Shown here piece after piece: positions 34,741 to 43,512 of a stretch of DNA of 64,000 bases. How positions within the stretch are numbered: position 1 is the stretch's first letter; each line of letters begins with the position of its first letter. The notes beneath the pieces are model-generated. The model was not told where the DNA came from and did not search any database. It saw only the letters and a program-made list of their open reading frames with translations. Source of the DNA: JAAYRQ01 sp035647235 (lineage in GTDB: Bacteria > Bacillota > Syntrophomonadia > Syntrophomonadales > Syntrophomonadaceae); the NCBI GenBank assembly GCA_964514235.1, contig CAZEPV010000005.1, positions 60,276-124,275 of the forward strand. Reading direction: 5' to 3'. The position numbers were made by a program, and so were the translations under genes.

Positions 34741-35622
34741 ATGAGTGATGAAGGGCTAAAAGGTTTAATAATCAAAAAATACAGTGGTTTTTATTATGTA
34801 CAAGATAGTAAAGCTGATATTTATGAATGTCAGCTTAGGGGAAAAGTTAAAAACCAATTAATTTTAACTGGGGATAGGGTTCTAATTACACCCTTGGCAG
34901 ATAAAAAAGGAATAATTGAAGGTATCTTACCTAGAAGAAACGAACTTTATCGTCCCAGGATAGCTAATGTTACTAAAGTACTGATAGTAATGGCTAATAA
35001 TCGACCCCAACCTAGTCTTATTTTGCTAGACAGACTATTATTCCTGGCTAAATATAAGTCAATTAAACCAGTAATCATCGTTAATAAAACAGATATTCCC
35101 GCGACAGATAATGCAGTACTAATAAAGGAATATTATCCTAAACTGAATATGAATGTAATTGAAACATCTACTAAAACAAGAATGGGTTTAATTAGCTTAG
35201 AAAATGAAATAAAGGATGAAATTGCAGTCTTGGCAGGTCCTTCAGGGATAGGTAAATCTAGTCTATTAAATTTACTGATTGAAGGACTAGATATTAGAAC
35301 CCAGGAAGTAAGTGAAAAAATTGGTCGTGGTCGTCATACTACTAGGCATGTTGAACTTTTTGCCCTTGGTAATGGGGGGCTCATCGCGGATACACCTGGC
35401 TTTAGTACTTTAGATCTTCCACTACTGGATAAATACGAATTGGCCCACTATTTTCCGGATTTTATGCAATATAATTCCGCTTGTAAATTTAATGACTGCC
35501 TCCATTGGAAGGAAAAAGATTGTGCTGTTAAGGAAGCTGTATCAGAAGGAAGTATTGCTAAATTTCGTTATGAAAATTACATAGTTATGTTAGAAGAAAT
35601 TATAGAAAATGTGAGGTACTAA
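34741..35622 (+). CDS. rsgA: Ribosome small-subunit-dependent GTPase RsgA
   Basis: RsgA is a circularly permuted GTPase that checks late 30S subunit assembly. An OB-fold comes first, then the G4 motif NKTD ahead of the P-loop GPSGIGKSS and DTPG. The C-terminal zinc knuckle is CKFNDCLHWKEKDC. The length of 293 residues is normal. GGAGAGG precedes ATG 34741. Confidence 0.96.
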   Translation: MSDEGLKGLIIKKYSGFYYVQDSKADIYECQLRGKVKNQLILTGDRVLITPLADKKGIIEGILPRRNELYRPRIANVTKVLIVMANNRPQPSLILLDRLLFLAKYKSIKPVIIVNKTDIPATDNAVLIKEYYPKLNMNVIETSTKTRMGLISLENEIKDEIAVLAGPSGIGKSSLLNLLIEGLDIRTQEVSEKIGRGRHTTRHVELFALGNGGLIADTPGFSTLDLPLLDKYELAHYFPDFMQYNSACKFNDCLHWKEKDCAVKEAVSEGSIAKFRYENYIVMLEEIIENVRY

Positions 35623-35625
35623 TTT

Positions 35626-36282
35626 ATGACTATTGTGGCTCCTTCAATATTATCAGCTAATTTTGCTAGATTGGCTGAGGATGTAAAACTAGTGCAAAAT
35701 GCTGGTGCTGATTGGCTTCATATAGATGTAATGGATGGACATTTTGTGCCTAATCTTACAATTGGTCCACAGCTGGTAGCAGACATCAAACAAGAGACAT
35801 CATTATTTTTAGATGTTCATTTAATGATTGAAAAGCCCGAAAAATTTATAAATGCTTTTCATGAAGCTGGGGCTGATTTGTTAACCATTCATTTAGAAGC
35901 CTGTACACATTTACATAGGATTGTCCATATGATTAAAGAATTAGGGATCATGGCTGGTATTGCCTTGAATCCTGCCACACCTGTAAGTCTGGTAAAGGAT
36001 ATTATTAAGGAAATAGACCTTATATTAATCATGAGCGTAAATCCTGGATTTGGGGGACAAACTTTTATTCCCCAAGCCATTGAAAAAATCAAAGATGTTA
36101 GAAATTTAGCTTCAGACAATCATAAGGATTTATTAATACAAATTGATGGAGGAATTAATTTAAATACCGCTTATGAAGCTGTACAAGCTGGTTGTAATGT
36201 ATTAGTGGCTGGTTCATATATTTTTAATTCGCCAAATATTAATAAGGCAATACATGACTTAAAAAATATAACTTTAACTTGA
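35626..36282 (+). CDS. rpe: Ribulose-phosphate 3-epimerase
   Basis: Rpe interconverts ribulose-5-phosphate and xylulose-5-phosphate in the pentose phosphate pathway. The TIM-barrel motifs APSILSANFARL, HIDVMDGHFVPNL and MSVNPGFGGQ are all present. Length is 218 residues. It begins three bases after rsgA and closes the long cluster. The riboflavin promoter overlaps its stop codon. Confidence 0.97.
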   Translation: MTIVAPSILSANFARLAEDVKLVQNAGADWLHIDVMDGHFVPNLTIGPQLVADIKQETSLFLDVHLMIEKPEKFINAFHEAGADLLTIHLEACTHLHRIVHMIKELGIMAGIALNPATPVSLVKDIIKEIDLILIMSVNPGFGGQTFIPQAIEKIKDVRNLASDNHKDLLIQIDGGINLNTAYEAVQAGCNVLVAGSYIFNSPNINKAIHDLKNITLT

Positions 36283-36307
36283 CCATTAATATGACTAATG
36301 CTACTAT
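36279..36307 (+). promoter_or_regulatory. Sigma-A promoter of the riboflavin operon
   Basis: TTGACC (36279-36284), a 17-bp spacer and TACTAT (36302-36307) place an RNA start near 36314, some 15 nt before the FMN aptamer. The -35 box overlaps the rpe stop codon. Confidence 0.7.
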
Positions 36308-36328
36308 ATAGGCAACTTAATATGCATA

Positions 36329-36441
36329 TCTTCTTCGGGGATGGGTGTAATTCCCTATCGGTGGTACAGCCCGCAAGCCTTTTAAGGCATGATTCGGTGA
36401 AATTCCGAAGCCGACAGTAAAAGTCTGGATGGTAGAAGGAG
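36329..36441 (+). ncRNA. FMN riboswitch aptamer (RFN element)
   Basis: The conserved RFN parts appear in order: CTTCGGGGATGGGTG with AATTCCC, then CGGTGGTACAGCCCGC, GATTCGGTGAAATTCCG, AGCCGACAG and GGATGGTAGAAGGAG. The outer stem pairs CTTCT with AGAAG. It senses flavin mononucleotide and lies directly before ribD. A 10-bp hairpin (36451-36460 with 36465-36474) and an intrinsic terminator follow. GTTATA (36443-36448) can pair with TATAAC (36497-36502), which overlaps the terminator stem, so it is a likely antiterminator. Confidence 0.97.
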
Positions 36442-36499
36442 TGTTATAGCGTATGGAAATAGGCATTTCCATACTAGATACTTCTGTATGTATTTTTAT

Positions 36500-36528
36500 A
36501 ACCCGATGAAAATCGGGTTTTTATTTTA
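36500..36528 (+). terminator. FMN-controlled terminator before ribD
   Basis: ACCCGAT and ATCGGGT form a 7-bp stem with a GAAAA-type loop, followed by TTTATTTTAT. It ends 13 bp before ribD, so FMN binding should stop transcription here. Confidence 0.9.
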
Positions 36529-36540
36529 TGGAGTGAAGAG

Positions 36541-37644
36541 ATGAGTCTTTTAAATGACGACTATTATATGGATAGAGCCCTAGAGCTAGCTAGAAAGGGA
36601 ATGGGACGGACTAGTCCTAATCCTGTGGTAGGTGCAGTTATAGTTAACCATGGTGAGATTGTGGGTGAAGGCTATCATAAGAAAGCTGGCACTTTACATG
36701 CGGAGATTCATGCTTTAAATGTAGCCAAACTTAAAGCTCGGGGTTCCAAAATGTATGTTACTTTGGAACCTTGTAGCCATTATGGCAGAACCCCACCTTG
36801 TACCGAAGCCATTATCAGGGCAGGTGTAAAGGAAGTCATAGTAGCAACCTTAGACCCTAATCCCCAGGTGGCAGGTAAAGGAATTAAGTTTTTGCAAGAG
36901 GCTGGTATTAAGACTAGCGTGGGGATAAAAGGGGAGGAAGCAAAAAGACAAAATGAAGTATTCTTCAAATATATTACAAGGAAAACACCTTTTATATGTA
37001 TGAAATATGCCATGACTTTGGATGGTAAAATCGCTACGTATTCTGGGGATGCAAAATGGATAAGTAATGCAAAATCCAGGAATTATGTACATCAGCTCCG
37101 CGACATTTATGATGCCATTTTGGTGGGTATCGGAACAATTATAGCTGATAATCCCACCTTAAATACCCGCCTAGAAAAGGAAGATGTTAAAGATCCTATC
37201 CGCATTATTATTGATGGCAAACTTGAGCTCCCTTTTGAAAGTAATATTGTCCAGACTAGCAAATTGCAAAAAACTATAATTTTTACGGCAGAAGGGTATG
37301 AACAAGAAAAAGCTGCAAACCTAATGCAAGCTGGTATAGAAATAATACCTATAGCTGGGGAAGCGGATAAATTGGACTTGAATGAGGTAGTTGATAGACT
37401 AGGTGATATGGGCATTACAAGTATCTTAGTAGAAGGTGGTGCCCAAATTAATGCTAGTTTTTTGGAAAACAAATTAGCTGACAAAATCCTATCTTTCATT
37501 GCTCCTAAAATTGTAGGGGGTAAAGCCCCTTCACCTGTAACTGGCCAGGGGATTAAATTAATGAGGGATGCTTATGAATTTAAACTAATTGAGGTAGAAC
37601 AGTTTGGTAATGATACTTTAATCAAAGCATATACGGGGTGGTGA
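36541..37644 (+). CDS. ribD: Riboflavin deaminase-reductase RibD
   Basis: RibD does two riboflavin steps: deamination of the pyrimidine and reduction of its ribose chain. The N-terminal deaminase (about 1-145) has the zinc motif HAEIHAL and PCSHYGRTPPC. The C-terminal reductase (about 148-367) shows MTLDGKIAT and VEGGAQINASFL. The length is 367 residues. It is the first gene behind the FMN riboswitch. Confidence 0.97.
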   Translation: MSLLNDDYYMDRALELARKGMGRTSPNPVVGAVIVNHGEIVGEGYHKKAGTLHAEIHALNVAKLKARGSKMYVTLEPCSHYGRTPPCTEAIIRAGVKEVIVATLDPNPQVAGKGIKFLQEAGIKTSVGIKGEEAKRQNEVFFKYITRKTPFICMKYAMTLDGKIATYSGDAKWISNAKSRNYVHQLRDIYDAILVGIGTIIADNPTLNTRLEKEDVKDPIRIIIDGKLELPFESNIVQTSKLQKTIIFTAEGYEQEKAANLMQAGIEIIPIAGEADKLDLNEVVDRLGDMGITSILVEGGAQINASFLENKLADKILSFIAPKIVGGKAPSPVTGQGIKLMRDAYEFKLIEVEQFGNDTLIKAYTGW

Positions 37645-37649
37645 TTTTA

Positions 37650-38303
37650 ATTTTTACTGGAATTGTAGAGGAACTAGGCATAATTAGGCATATTAATCAA
37701 AGTGCTAAATCTATAAAAATCAACATTGGGGCTGATAAAGTAGTAAAGGATGTTCAGATAGGGGACAGCATAGCTGTTAATGGAGTATGTTTGACAGTTA
37801 TAGAGTATAGTGCTAACCACTTTGTGGCAGATGTTATGCCTGAAACAGTGGCAAAAACTAACCTAAAAGAACTTAAACCTTCCAATAAAGTTAATTTGGA
37901 AAGAGCTTTAAGCTTGGGGGATAGATTAGGTGGTCATTTAGTACAGGGACATGTTGACGCAGTTGGTAGTATCCTAAAGAAACAAGCTATGGATATAGCT
38001 ATACTATATGAAATTAAGGCACCATTGGAAGTATTGAAATATACTGTTCCAAAAGGTTCAATAGCTATAGATGGAATTAGTTTAACCGTAATAGACGTTT
38101 TTAGTGATAGTTTTACGGTTTCCCTAATACCACATACTGCGGAAAATACTAGCTTAGGATTTAAAAAGCCTGGTGAGACCGTAAATTTAGAAAGCGATAT
38201 TTTGGGCAGATATGTCGAAAGGTTGCTAATATTTAGCCAGGAAGCAACTGGGGAAAAGCCCTCATTAAATTACAGTTTTTTAGCCGAAAACGGATTTTTA
38301 TAG
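37650..38303 (+). CDS. ribE: Riboflavin synthase alpha subunit (probable ATT start)
   Basis: RibE joins two lumazines to make riboflavin. Two lumazine-binding repeats cover about 1-97 and 98-195, with the family N-terminus MFTGIVEELG. Starting at ATT 37650 gives that exact N-terminus, and GGTGGTGAT ends a few bases upstream. In-frame GTG codons at 37638 and 37641 would add MVIL or VIL and overlap the ribD end without a good ribosome site. I therefore prefer ATT, but GTG is not excluded. About 218 residues. Confidence 0.93.
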   Translation: MFTGIVEELGIIRHINQSAKSIKINIGADKVVKDVQIGDSIAVNGVCLTVIEYSANHFVADVMPETVAKTNLKELKPSNKVNLERALSLGDRLGGHLVQGHVDAVGSILKKQAMDIAILYEIKAPLEVLKYTVPKGSIAIDGISLTVIDVFSDSFTVSLIPHTAENTSLGFKKPGETVNLESDILGRYVERLLIFSQEATGEKPSLNYSFLAENGFL

Positions 38304-38316
38304 GGAGGAATATACG

Positions 38317-39513
38317 ATGTTGAATACAATAGAAGAAGCAATTTTAGATATTAAAGCTGGTAGGATGTTGATTGTGGTTGATGATGAGGATAGGGAAAAT
38401 GAGGGGGACATTATAGTTGCCGCTGAAAAAGCTACTCCGGAAATAATTAATTTCATGGCTACTCACGCAAGAGGGCTAATTTGTGCTCCTATGACTGGGG
38501 AAAGATTAGATGAATTAGAAATCCATGATATGGTGGTAGACAATACTGATAATTTAGGAACTGCCTTTACTGTATCGGTAGACTACACAACAACCACAAC
38601 TGGTATTTCAGCCCATGAAAGGGCAGCGACTGTTAAGGCCTTAATTAATCCTGCTAGTAAACCTGCAGATTTTAGAAGACCTGGACATATATTTCCTTTA
38701 CGTTATAAAGCAGGGGGTGTATTGAGAAGAACAGGCCATACTGAAGGTTCCATAGATTTAGTAAGGTTAGCTGGTCTATATCCTGCTGCAGTTATCTGTG
38801 AAATCATGAATGATGATGGGACCATGGCTAGATTGCCACAGTTACTGGAGTTTTCTGCTAAACATGATATAAAAGTAGTCTCTATTGCTGATTTAATTGA
38901 GTATAGGAGACGCACAGAAAAACTAATTAAAAGGGTGGAAGATACAAAATTACCGACCAAATATGGTGATTTTACAGCAGTAGCATACGAATCTGTTTTG
39001 GATGGACAGGGCCATTTAGCCTTAGTAAAGGGTGAGTGGGAGGAAGATGAACCGATCTTGGTAAGAGTCCATTCTGAGTGTTTAACGGGAGATGTGCTTG
39101 GTTCCAACCGCTGCGATTGTGGGGAACAACTTGCTCTAGCAATGACCAAAATAGAAAATGAGGGCAAGGGAGTTTTACTCTATATGCGTCAAGAAGGAAG
39201 GGGTATAGGCTTAGTGAACAAAATTAAAGCCTATAAATTACAAGATATGGGGCGAGATACAGTCGAAGCAAATCTTGAATTAGGCTTTCCTGAAGATTTA
39301 AGAGATTATGGAATAGGTGCCCAAATTTTAAGCGATTTGGGAGTTAGAAAAATGAAATTAATGACCAATAATCCCAAAAAAATAAAAGGTCTGGAGGGCT
39401 ATAACCTAAAGGTTGTGGAAAGAGTCCCAATTGAAATGGAATGTAAAGTAGAAAACGAAAGATATCTCAGGACTAAAAAAACTAAAATGGGACATTTGTT
39501 AGCTAATTTATAA
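38317..39513 (+). CDS. ribBA: DHBP synthase / GTP cyclohydrolase II (RibBA)
   Basis: RibBA supplies both starting materials for riboflavin. The N-terminal half makes dihydroxybutanone phosphate and shows DDEDRENEGD and HARGLICAPM. The C-terminal GTP cyclohydrolase II half has the zinc site in HSECLTGDVLGSNRCDCGE and the arginine segment RQEGRGIGL. Its 398 residues are full length. It follows ribE by 13 bp with GGGAGG upstream. Confidence 0.97.
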   Translation: MLNTIEEAILDIKAGRMLIVVDDEDRENEGDIIVAAEKATPEIINFMATHARGLICAPMTGERLDELEIHDMVVDNTDNLGTAFTVSVDYTTTTTGISAHERAATVKALINPASKPADFRRPGHIFPLRYKAGGVLRRTGHTEGSIDLVRLAGLYPAAVICEIMNDDGTMARLPQLLEFSAKHDIKVVSIADLIEYRRRTEKLIKRVEDTKLPTKYGDFTAVAYESVLDGQGHLALVKGEWEEDEPILVRVHSECLTGDVLGSNRCDCGEQLALAMTKIENEGKGVLLYMRQEGRGIGLVNKIKAYKLQDMGRDTVEANLELGFPEDLRDYGIGAQILSDLGVRKMKLMTNNPKKIKGLEGYNLKVVERVPIEMECKVENERYLRTKKTKMGHLLANL

Positions 39514-39535
39514 TTTTAAAGGAGTGGTGAAATAA

Positions 39536-39997
39536 GTGGTTAGGATTATTGAAGGTAATTTATTGGGGGAACAACATAGGTTTGGTATTGTAGTGGCAAG
39601 ATTTAATGAATTTATTACCAGCAAATTGTTGTCTGGCTGCCTAGATGCTTTGTATCGACATGGAGTAAAGGAAGAGAATGTTGACATAGCCTGGGTTCCA
39701 GGGGCCTTTGAAATACCATTAGTAGCACAAAAGATGGCTACCAAGGATTATGATGCTATTATATGCCTTGGTGCTGTAATTAGGGGTAACACTCCGCATT
39801 TTGAGTATGTTTCAGCTGAAGTAACTAAAGGAGTAGCCCAAGTAGGATTGAATGCAGGGAAACCTGTAATCTATGGGGTAATTACAACCGATACAATAGA
39901 GCAAGCTATCGAAAGGGCAGGAACCAAAGCAGGTAATAAAGGGGTAGATGCAGCCATAAGCGCTATAGAAATGATCAACCTTTTTAAGGCAATATAA
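39536..39997 (+). CDS. ribH: 6,7-dimethyl-8-ribityllumazine synthase
   Basis: RibH condenses the pyrimidine and the four-carbon unit to lumazine and forms icosahedral or pentameric shells. Motifs WVPGAFEIP and GAVIRGNTPHFEYV are clear. Length is 153 residues. The start is GTG 39536, after GGAG and GGTGA. It ends the riboflavin operon. Confidence 0.97.
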   Translation: MVRIIEGNLLGEQHRFGIVVARFNEFITSKLLSGCLDALYRHGVKEENVDIAWVPGAFEIPLVAQKMATKDYDAIICLGAVIRGNTPHFEYVSAEVTKGVAQVGLNAGKPVIYGVITTDTIEQAIERAGTKAGNKGVDAAISAIEMINLFKAI

Positions 39998-40870
39998 ACT
40001 ATCTGCCCAATCGGGGTTTAGACTGAAAGTTTATTATTAATAATTATTCATTCCAGAACGTTTCAAAAAAACAACCACAATCCACACATGATGCGCATAT
40101 GCATCATGTGTGTTCTTATTTGTGAGAAAAAAGAATTAATAATTACGCGAAAATGGCGAAAACTTAGACTATAAGGGGCTAAATCGGGCTCGTAAGGGCA
40201 AACTATAATATTAAAGCATTCATTTATTCTTGGCATATAACTTGCAATATTATTAAGTATATAAAATAAAATTACCTAACGATGTTTATAAATAACTCTA
40301 TTATTAAATCATGGAAAGCAGCTAAAGCTTAAACTAGTAAGGAACACAGCTATAAACGAATAAAGATAGGAAAGATTTAACATATAATAGCTTTAGCTCT
40401 TATATAGGCTTGGTCCCAGACCCGATACCTTAAAAATAATGCAGCACAATTTGACCTAATTATAGTGGTTATAACTTTAATGTTAGATACTGTGACTTAT
40501 GCAAAAATGATTAAGTTTTTAAAAAGTAAAAGATAAAGCAATAAATATGGGAATGGTGAAAAAAAAGTTTTCGGCTATCACTAGATTATAAATTATATTA
40601 ATAGATCACAAATTGAGGACCAAGCCACTTATTAAAAACCAAAAAGCGAGAAATAAATTGCAAATAAGATCTCCTGGTTTCATGGTAAAACTTCAATAAA
40701 TCTCCTTTTTAGGTGGGAAAAGTTAGCCCACCTAATTTAGTTTAACTTAAAGTCTTTGCAAATAGTCGAAAAATAAAACAAATTTTTACTTGCTTTTTCA
40801 AATCAATTGTCTTAAATTTTAATATGATATTGAAATAGACGTAGATTTAAATTAACGAGGAGAGATTAAA
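39998..40870. other. 873-bp gene-free AT-rich gap
   Basis: No open frame with a start and ribosome site was found on either strand. It contains a 12-bp hairpin at 40083-40112, a widely spaced 10-bp inverted repeat (40320-40329 with 40389-40398), and an 8-bp hairpin at 40710-40734. One start-less frame from about 40412 to 40536 encodes about 40 residues with a hydrophobic stretch (FDLIIVVITLMLD) and a basic end; it could be a gene relic, but I recognise nothing. The gap separates the riboflavin operon from the accessory half. Confidence 0.6.
40083..40121 (+). terminator. Probable terminator of the riboflavin operon
   Basis: A perfect 12-bp stem (40083-40094 with 40101-40112) encloses GCATAT and is followed by TTCTTATTT. 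The T-run is imperfect, but it lies 85 bp after ribH and no better site exists. Confidence 0.55.
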
Positions 40871-41920
40871 ATGGAAATTGCAGGTTTAGTCGTAATACTA
40901 TTACTAGTTCTAACCCTACCGTTTGCAGTTAGACTAGTAGAGGAACAATTAGAGGCTTTCCTATTTGTAATGGGTATAGCAGCAGCCTTGATTTCAGGTG
41001 TAATGAACAAGGAACTAATAATGAATGCTTTGCAGCATCCTATACCTATTGCCACTGCAGTATTTGTCGCGGGGGCACTTTTTTATATTTTTAAGGATAA
41101 GTTCCAGGCATTTATGGAGAAAGTTTTTGCAGCTATACCCGTACCAGTTGTCGTATTCCTAATTGTTGTACTGTTAGGATTATTCTCCAGCATAATTACA
41201 GCAATTATAGCCTCAATTATATTGGTTGAACTTATTTTTATCCTTCCTTTGCAAAGGAAAGATAAGATCGTAGTAGTAATACTGGCTTGTTATTCAATCG
41301 GTTTAGGTGCAGCCTTAACTCCGATTGGTGAACCATTATCAACTATAGCTATTGCGAAATTAAATGAAGAGTTTTTCTATTTATTAAAGCTTTTAGGCAA
41401 ATTTATTATTCCTGGTGTAGTCGGATTTGGGGTTCTTGCAGCACTTTATACCTCCTGGACAATTCGCAAGCAAGGCCAGTTAGCAGTTACAGTTGATGAT
41501 TCATTAGATGATGAACCTGAAATACAAGAAGAGACATGGGCAGGTATTATCATTAGGGCCTTAAAAGTATTTCTTTTTGTTATGGCCTTAACTTTTTTGG
41601 GGGAAGGTTTTGCCCCATTAATCGATAAATATATACTCACTTTAGACTATAGATTACTGTACTGGGTAAACTCCATATCGGCAGTGTTAGATAATGCCAC
41701 TTTAGCCGCAGCAGAAATTAGTATTAAAATGTCAGTTATGCAGATAGAAGCTATCTTGATGGGATTAATTATTGCTGGTGGTATGCTAATCCCTGGCAAT
41801 ATTCCCAATATTATTTCCGCATCTAAACTTAAAATCACCAGCACAGAATGGGCTAAGATAGGGGTTCCAGTTGGTGTAGTTACCATGGCACTATTTTATG
41901 TAATTTTATTTGTATTATAG
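40871..41920 (+). CDS. DUF1646 family membrane transporter
   Basis: This 349-residue protein has about ten hydrophobic helices and matches the DUF1646 group of predicted cation transporters, distantly like ion antiporters. The segment GLGAALTPIGEPLSTIA is typical of that superfamily. A soluble loop (about 205-225) is acidic. ATG 40871 has GAGGAGAG upstream. It stands alone, with the gap before it and a shared terminator after. The transported ion is unknown. Confidence 0.8.
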   Translation: MEIAGLVVILLLVLTLPFAVRLVEEQLEAFLFVMGIAAALISGVMNKELIMNALQHPIPIATAVFVAGALFYIFKDKFQAFMEKVFAAIPVPVVVFLIVVLLGLFSSIITAIIASIILVELIFILPLQRKDKIVVVILACYSIGLGAALTPIGEPLSTIAIAKLNEEFFYLLKLLGKFIIPGVVGFGVLAALYTSWTIRKQGQLAVTVDDSLDDEPEIQEETWAGIIIRALKVFLFVMALTFLGEGFAPLIDKYILTLDYRLLYWVNSISAVLDNATLAAAEISIKMSVMQIEAILMGLIIAGGMLIPGNIPNIISASKLKITSTEWAKIGVPVGVVTMALFYVILFVL

Positions 41921-41935
41921 GACTAATAAAAGAAA

Positions 41936-41966
41936 ACAAAAGCGACAGGTTAACCTGTCGCTTTTT
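41936..41966. terminator. Bidirectional terminator between the DUF1646 gene and metQ
   Basis: A self-complementary stem (AAAGCGACAGG paired with CCTGTCGCTTT) is flanked by A and T tracts and serves the two convergent genes. Confidence 0.9.
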
Positions 41967-41991
41967 AAATTAGTTTTTTGTTTAGCTAGAT

Positions 41992-42789
41992 TTAAAATGC
42001 CGGTACACAAGCACCTTGATATTTTTCTTCCAAGAAACTTCTTATTTCTTCTGATTGTAAGGCTTTAGCTAATTTTTGTATATCTTCTCTATTCTCATCA
42101 CCAGCTTTTACTACTAATATATTAGCATAAGGTGAATCAGTAGGTTCCATGGCAATAGCGTCCTCCACTGGGTTTAAATTACCTTCTAATGCATAATTAC
42201 TATTGATTACACAGATGGGTAAATCCTCTAAAGCCCTTACTAACATGGGAGCATCCATCATTTGGATGACAATTTCCTTAGGGTTTTCTACTATATCTAC
42301 ATCAGTTGCTATTAAGCCTGCATCCTCTTTGAGTGTAATAATCCCTTCATTTTCTAGTAATAAGAGGGCTCTACCCCCATTAGTTGCATCATTAGGAATT
42401 CCGACAGTAGTTCCTTTGGGTATATCTGCCAGATTCTTAATCGAATTAGAATATACACCCATCGGTTCACTATGTACTTTTACCACCTCAGTGAGGCTTG
42501 TATCATTTTTGTCATTATATTCCCCTAGGTATTGAACGTGTTGGAAGAAGTTAGCATCAATCTCTCCATCATTCAAAGCTGGGTTGATTAAAATATAATC
42601 TGTATATTCTTTAATTATTAAATTAATACCCTCTTCAGCCAAGGTCGGTTTTACTATTTCTAATATTTCACTATGCGGCTTTGCAGTCGCACCTACGATA
42701 AGGGCATCACCTTCTACCTTTTTCTCACAACCTGTTAATAGTCCAAACGCTAGTATTAAAGATAAAACTAACACTAGATACTTTTTCAC
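41992..42789 (-). CDS. metQ: Methionine-binding lipoprotein MetQ
   Basis: MetQ captures methionine outside the cell for the MetNI importer. The signal peptide ends in the lipobox LLTGC with lipidated C21. Family segments VGATAKPHSEIL and NPALNDGEIDANFFQH are clear. I choose GTG 42789, nine bases after GGAGG; TTG 42792 (six bases) is equally in frame and adds one residue. It is the last gene of the met operon. Confidence 0.94.
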   Translation of the reverse strand: MKKYLVLVLSLILAFGLLTGCEKKVEGDALIVGATAKPHSEILEIVKPTLAEEGINLIIKEYTDYILINPALNDGEIDANFFQHVQYLGEYNDKNDTSLTEVVKVHSEPMGVYSNSIKNLADIPKGTTVGIPNDATNGGRALLLLENEGIITLKEDAGLIATDVDIVENPKEIVIQMMDAPMLVRALEDLPICVINSNYALEGNLNPVEDAIAMEPTDSPYANILVVKAGDENREDIQKLAKALQSEEIRSFLEEKYQGACVPAF

Positions 42790-42795
42790 CAATAA

Positions 42796-43512
42796 TTACC
42801 TCCTTTTATTAACAATATTAGCCGTAGCTTTGTCACCAAATATTTGAATTAATTGCACCATTAATATTAAAATAATTACTGTAGCCCAGAGAACTGTATG
42901 TTGGTATCGTTGAAAACCATAATAATAAGCTAAAGTACCTAATCCACCTCCCCCTACAATGCCAGCCATGGCTGAATATCCTACCAAATTAATAGTAGTT
43001 ATGGCAACTCCTAAAATAATTGAAGGCATGGCTTCTGGAACTAAAACTTTAGTAATAATTTGCCAAGCATTAGCCCCCATTGATAAAGCAGCTTCAATTA
43101 AGCCCCACTCAATTTCTTTTATCGATGTTTCTACAAGTCTGGCTACAAAAGGAATAGCTGCCAAAGTTAAAGGTACAATAGAAGCCGCTGTACCTATAAA
43201 CCCCCCAACAATCAATCTGGTCAATGGAATAACCAGGATTAAGAATATGATGAAAGGGATTGAGCGGACTGTATTAACTATGGCCCCTAACACCCGATTA
43301 AAGGGTAGGTTCTCCAAAATGTGCCCCTCATCCGTTGTAACTAGAATAATTCCTAAAGGTAAGCCGACAAAATAGCTAAGGAAAGTAGATATGGCGATCA
43401 TATATATGGTTTCCCAAGTAGCCCATAGTACCTTTTCTACTACCCAGGCATTATCACCTAAAAACATAAAAAAGATTGAATTAATATCTAGTGCAGTAAT
43501 TATTTCAAGCAT
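42796..43512 (-). CDS. metI: Methionine ABC transporter permease MetI
   Basis: MetI forms the membrane channel of the methionine importer. It has about five membrane helices and the ABC-permease loop EAALSMGANAWQII. I start at ATG 43512, seven bases after GAGGTG, for 238 residues; an upstream in-frame start at 43527 adds five residues inside metN. It overlaps metN by 8 bp and lies three bases before the metQ region. Confidence 0.94.
   Translation of the reverse strand: MLEIITALDINSIFFMFLGDNAWVVEKVLWATWETIYMIAISTFLSYFVGLPLGIILVTTDEGHILENLPFNRVLGAIVNTVRSIPFIIFLILVIPLTRLIVGGFIGTAASIVPLTLAAIPFVARLVETSIKEIEWGLIEAALSMGANAWQIITKVLVPEAMPSIILGVAITTINLVGYSAMAGIVGGGGLGTLAYYYGFQRYQHTVLWATVIILILMVQLIQIFGDKATANIVNKRR

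Noticed and set aside
38703..39167. A 154-codon minus-strand frame
   Set aside because: It is antisense to ribBA, which is a certain gene.
40412..40536. A start-less frame with a hydrophobic segment as a decayed transposase
   Set aside because: About 40 residues with no motif I recognise; the evidence is too thin to name it.
40710..40734. TAGGTGGG/CCCACCTA hairpin as a terminator
   Set aside because: No T-tract follows the stem on either strand in the correct direction.
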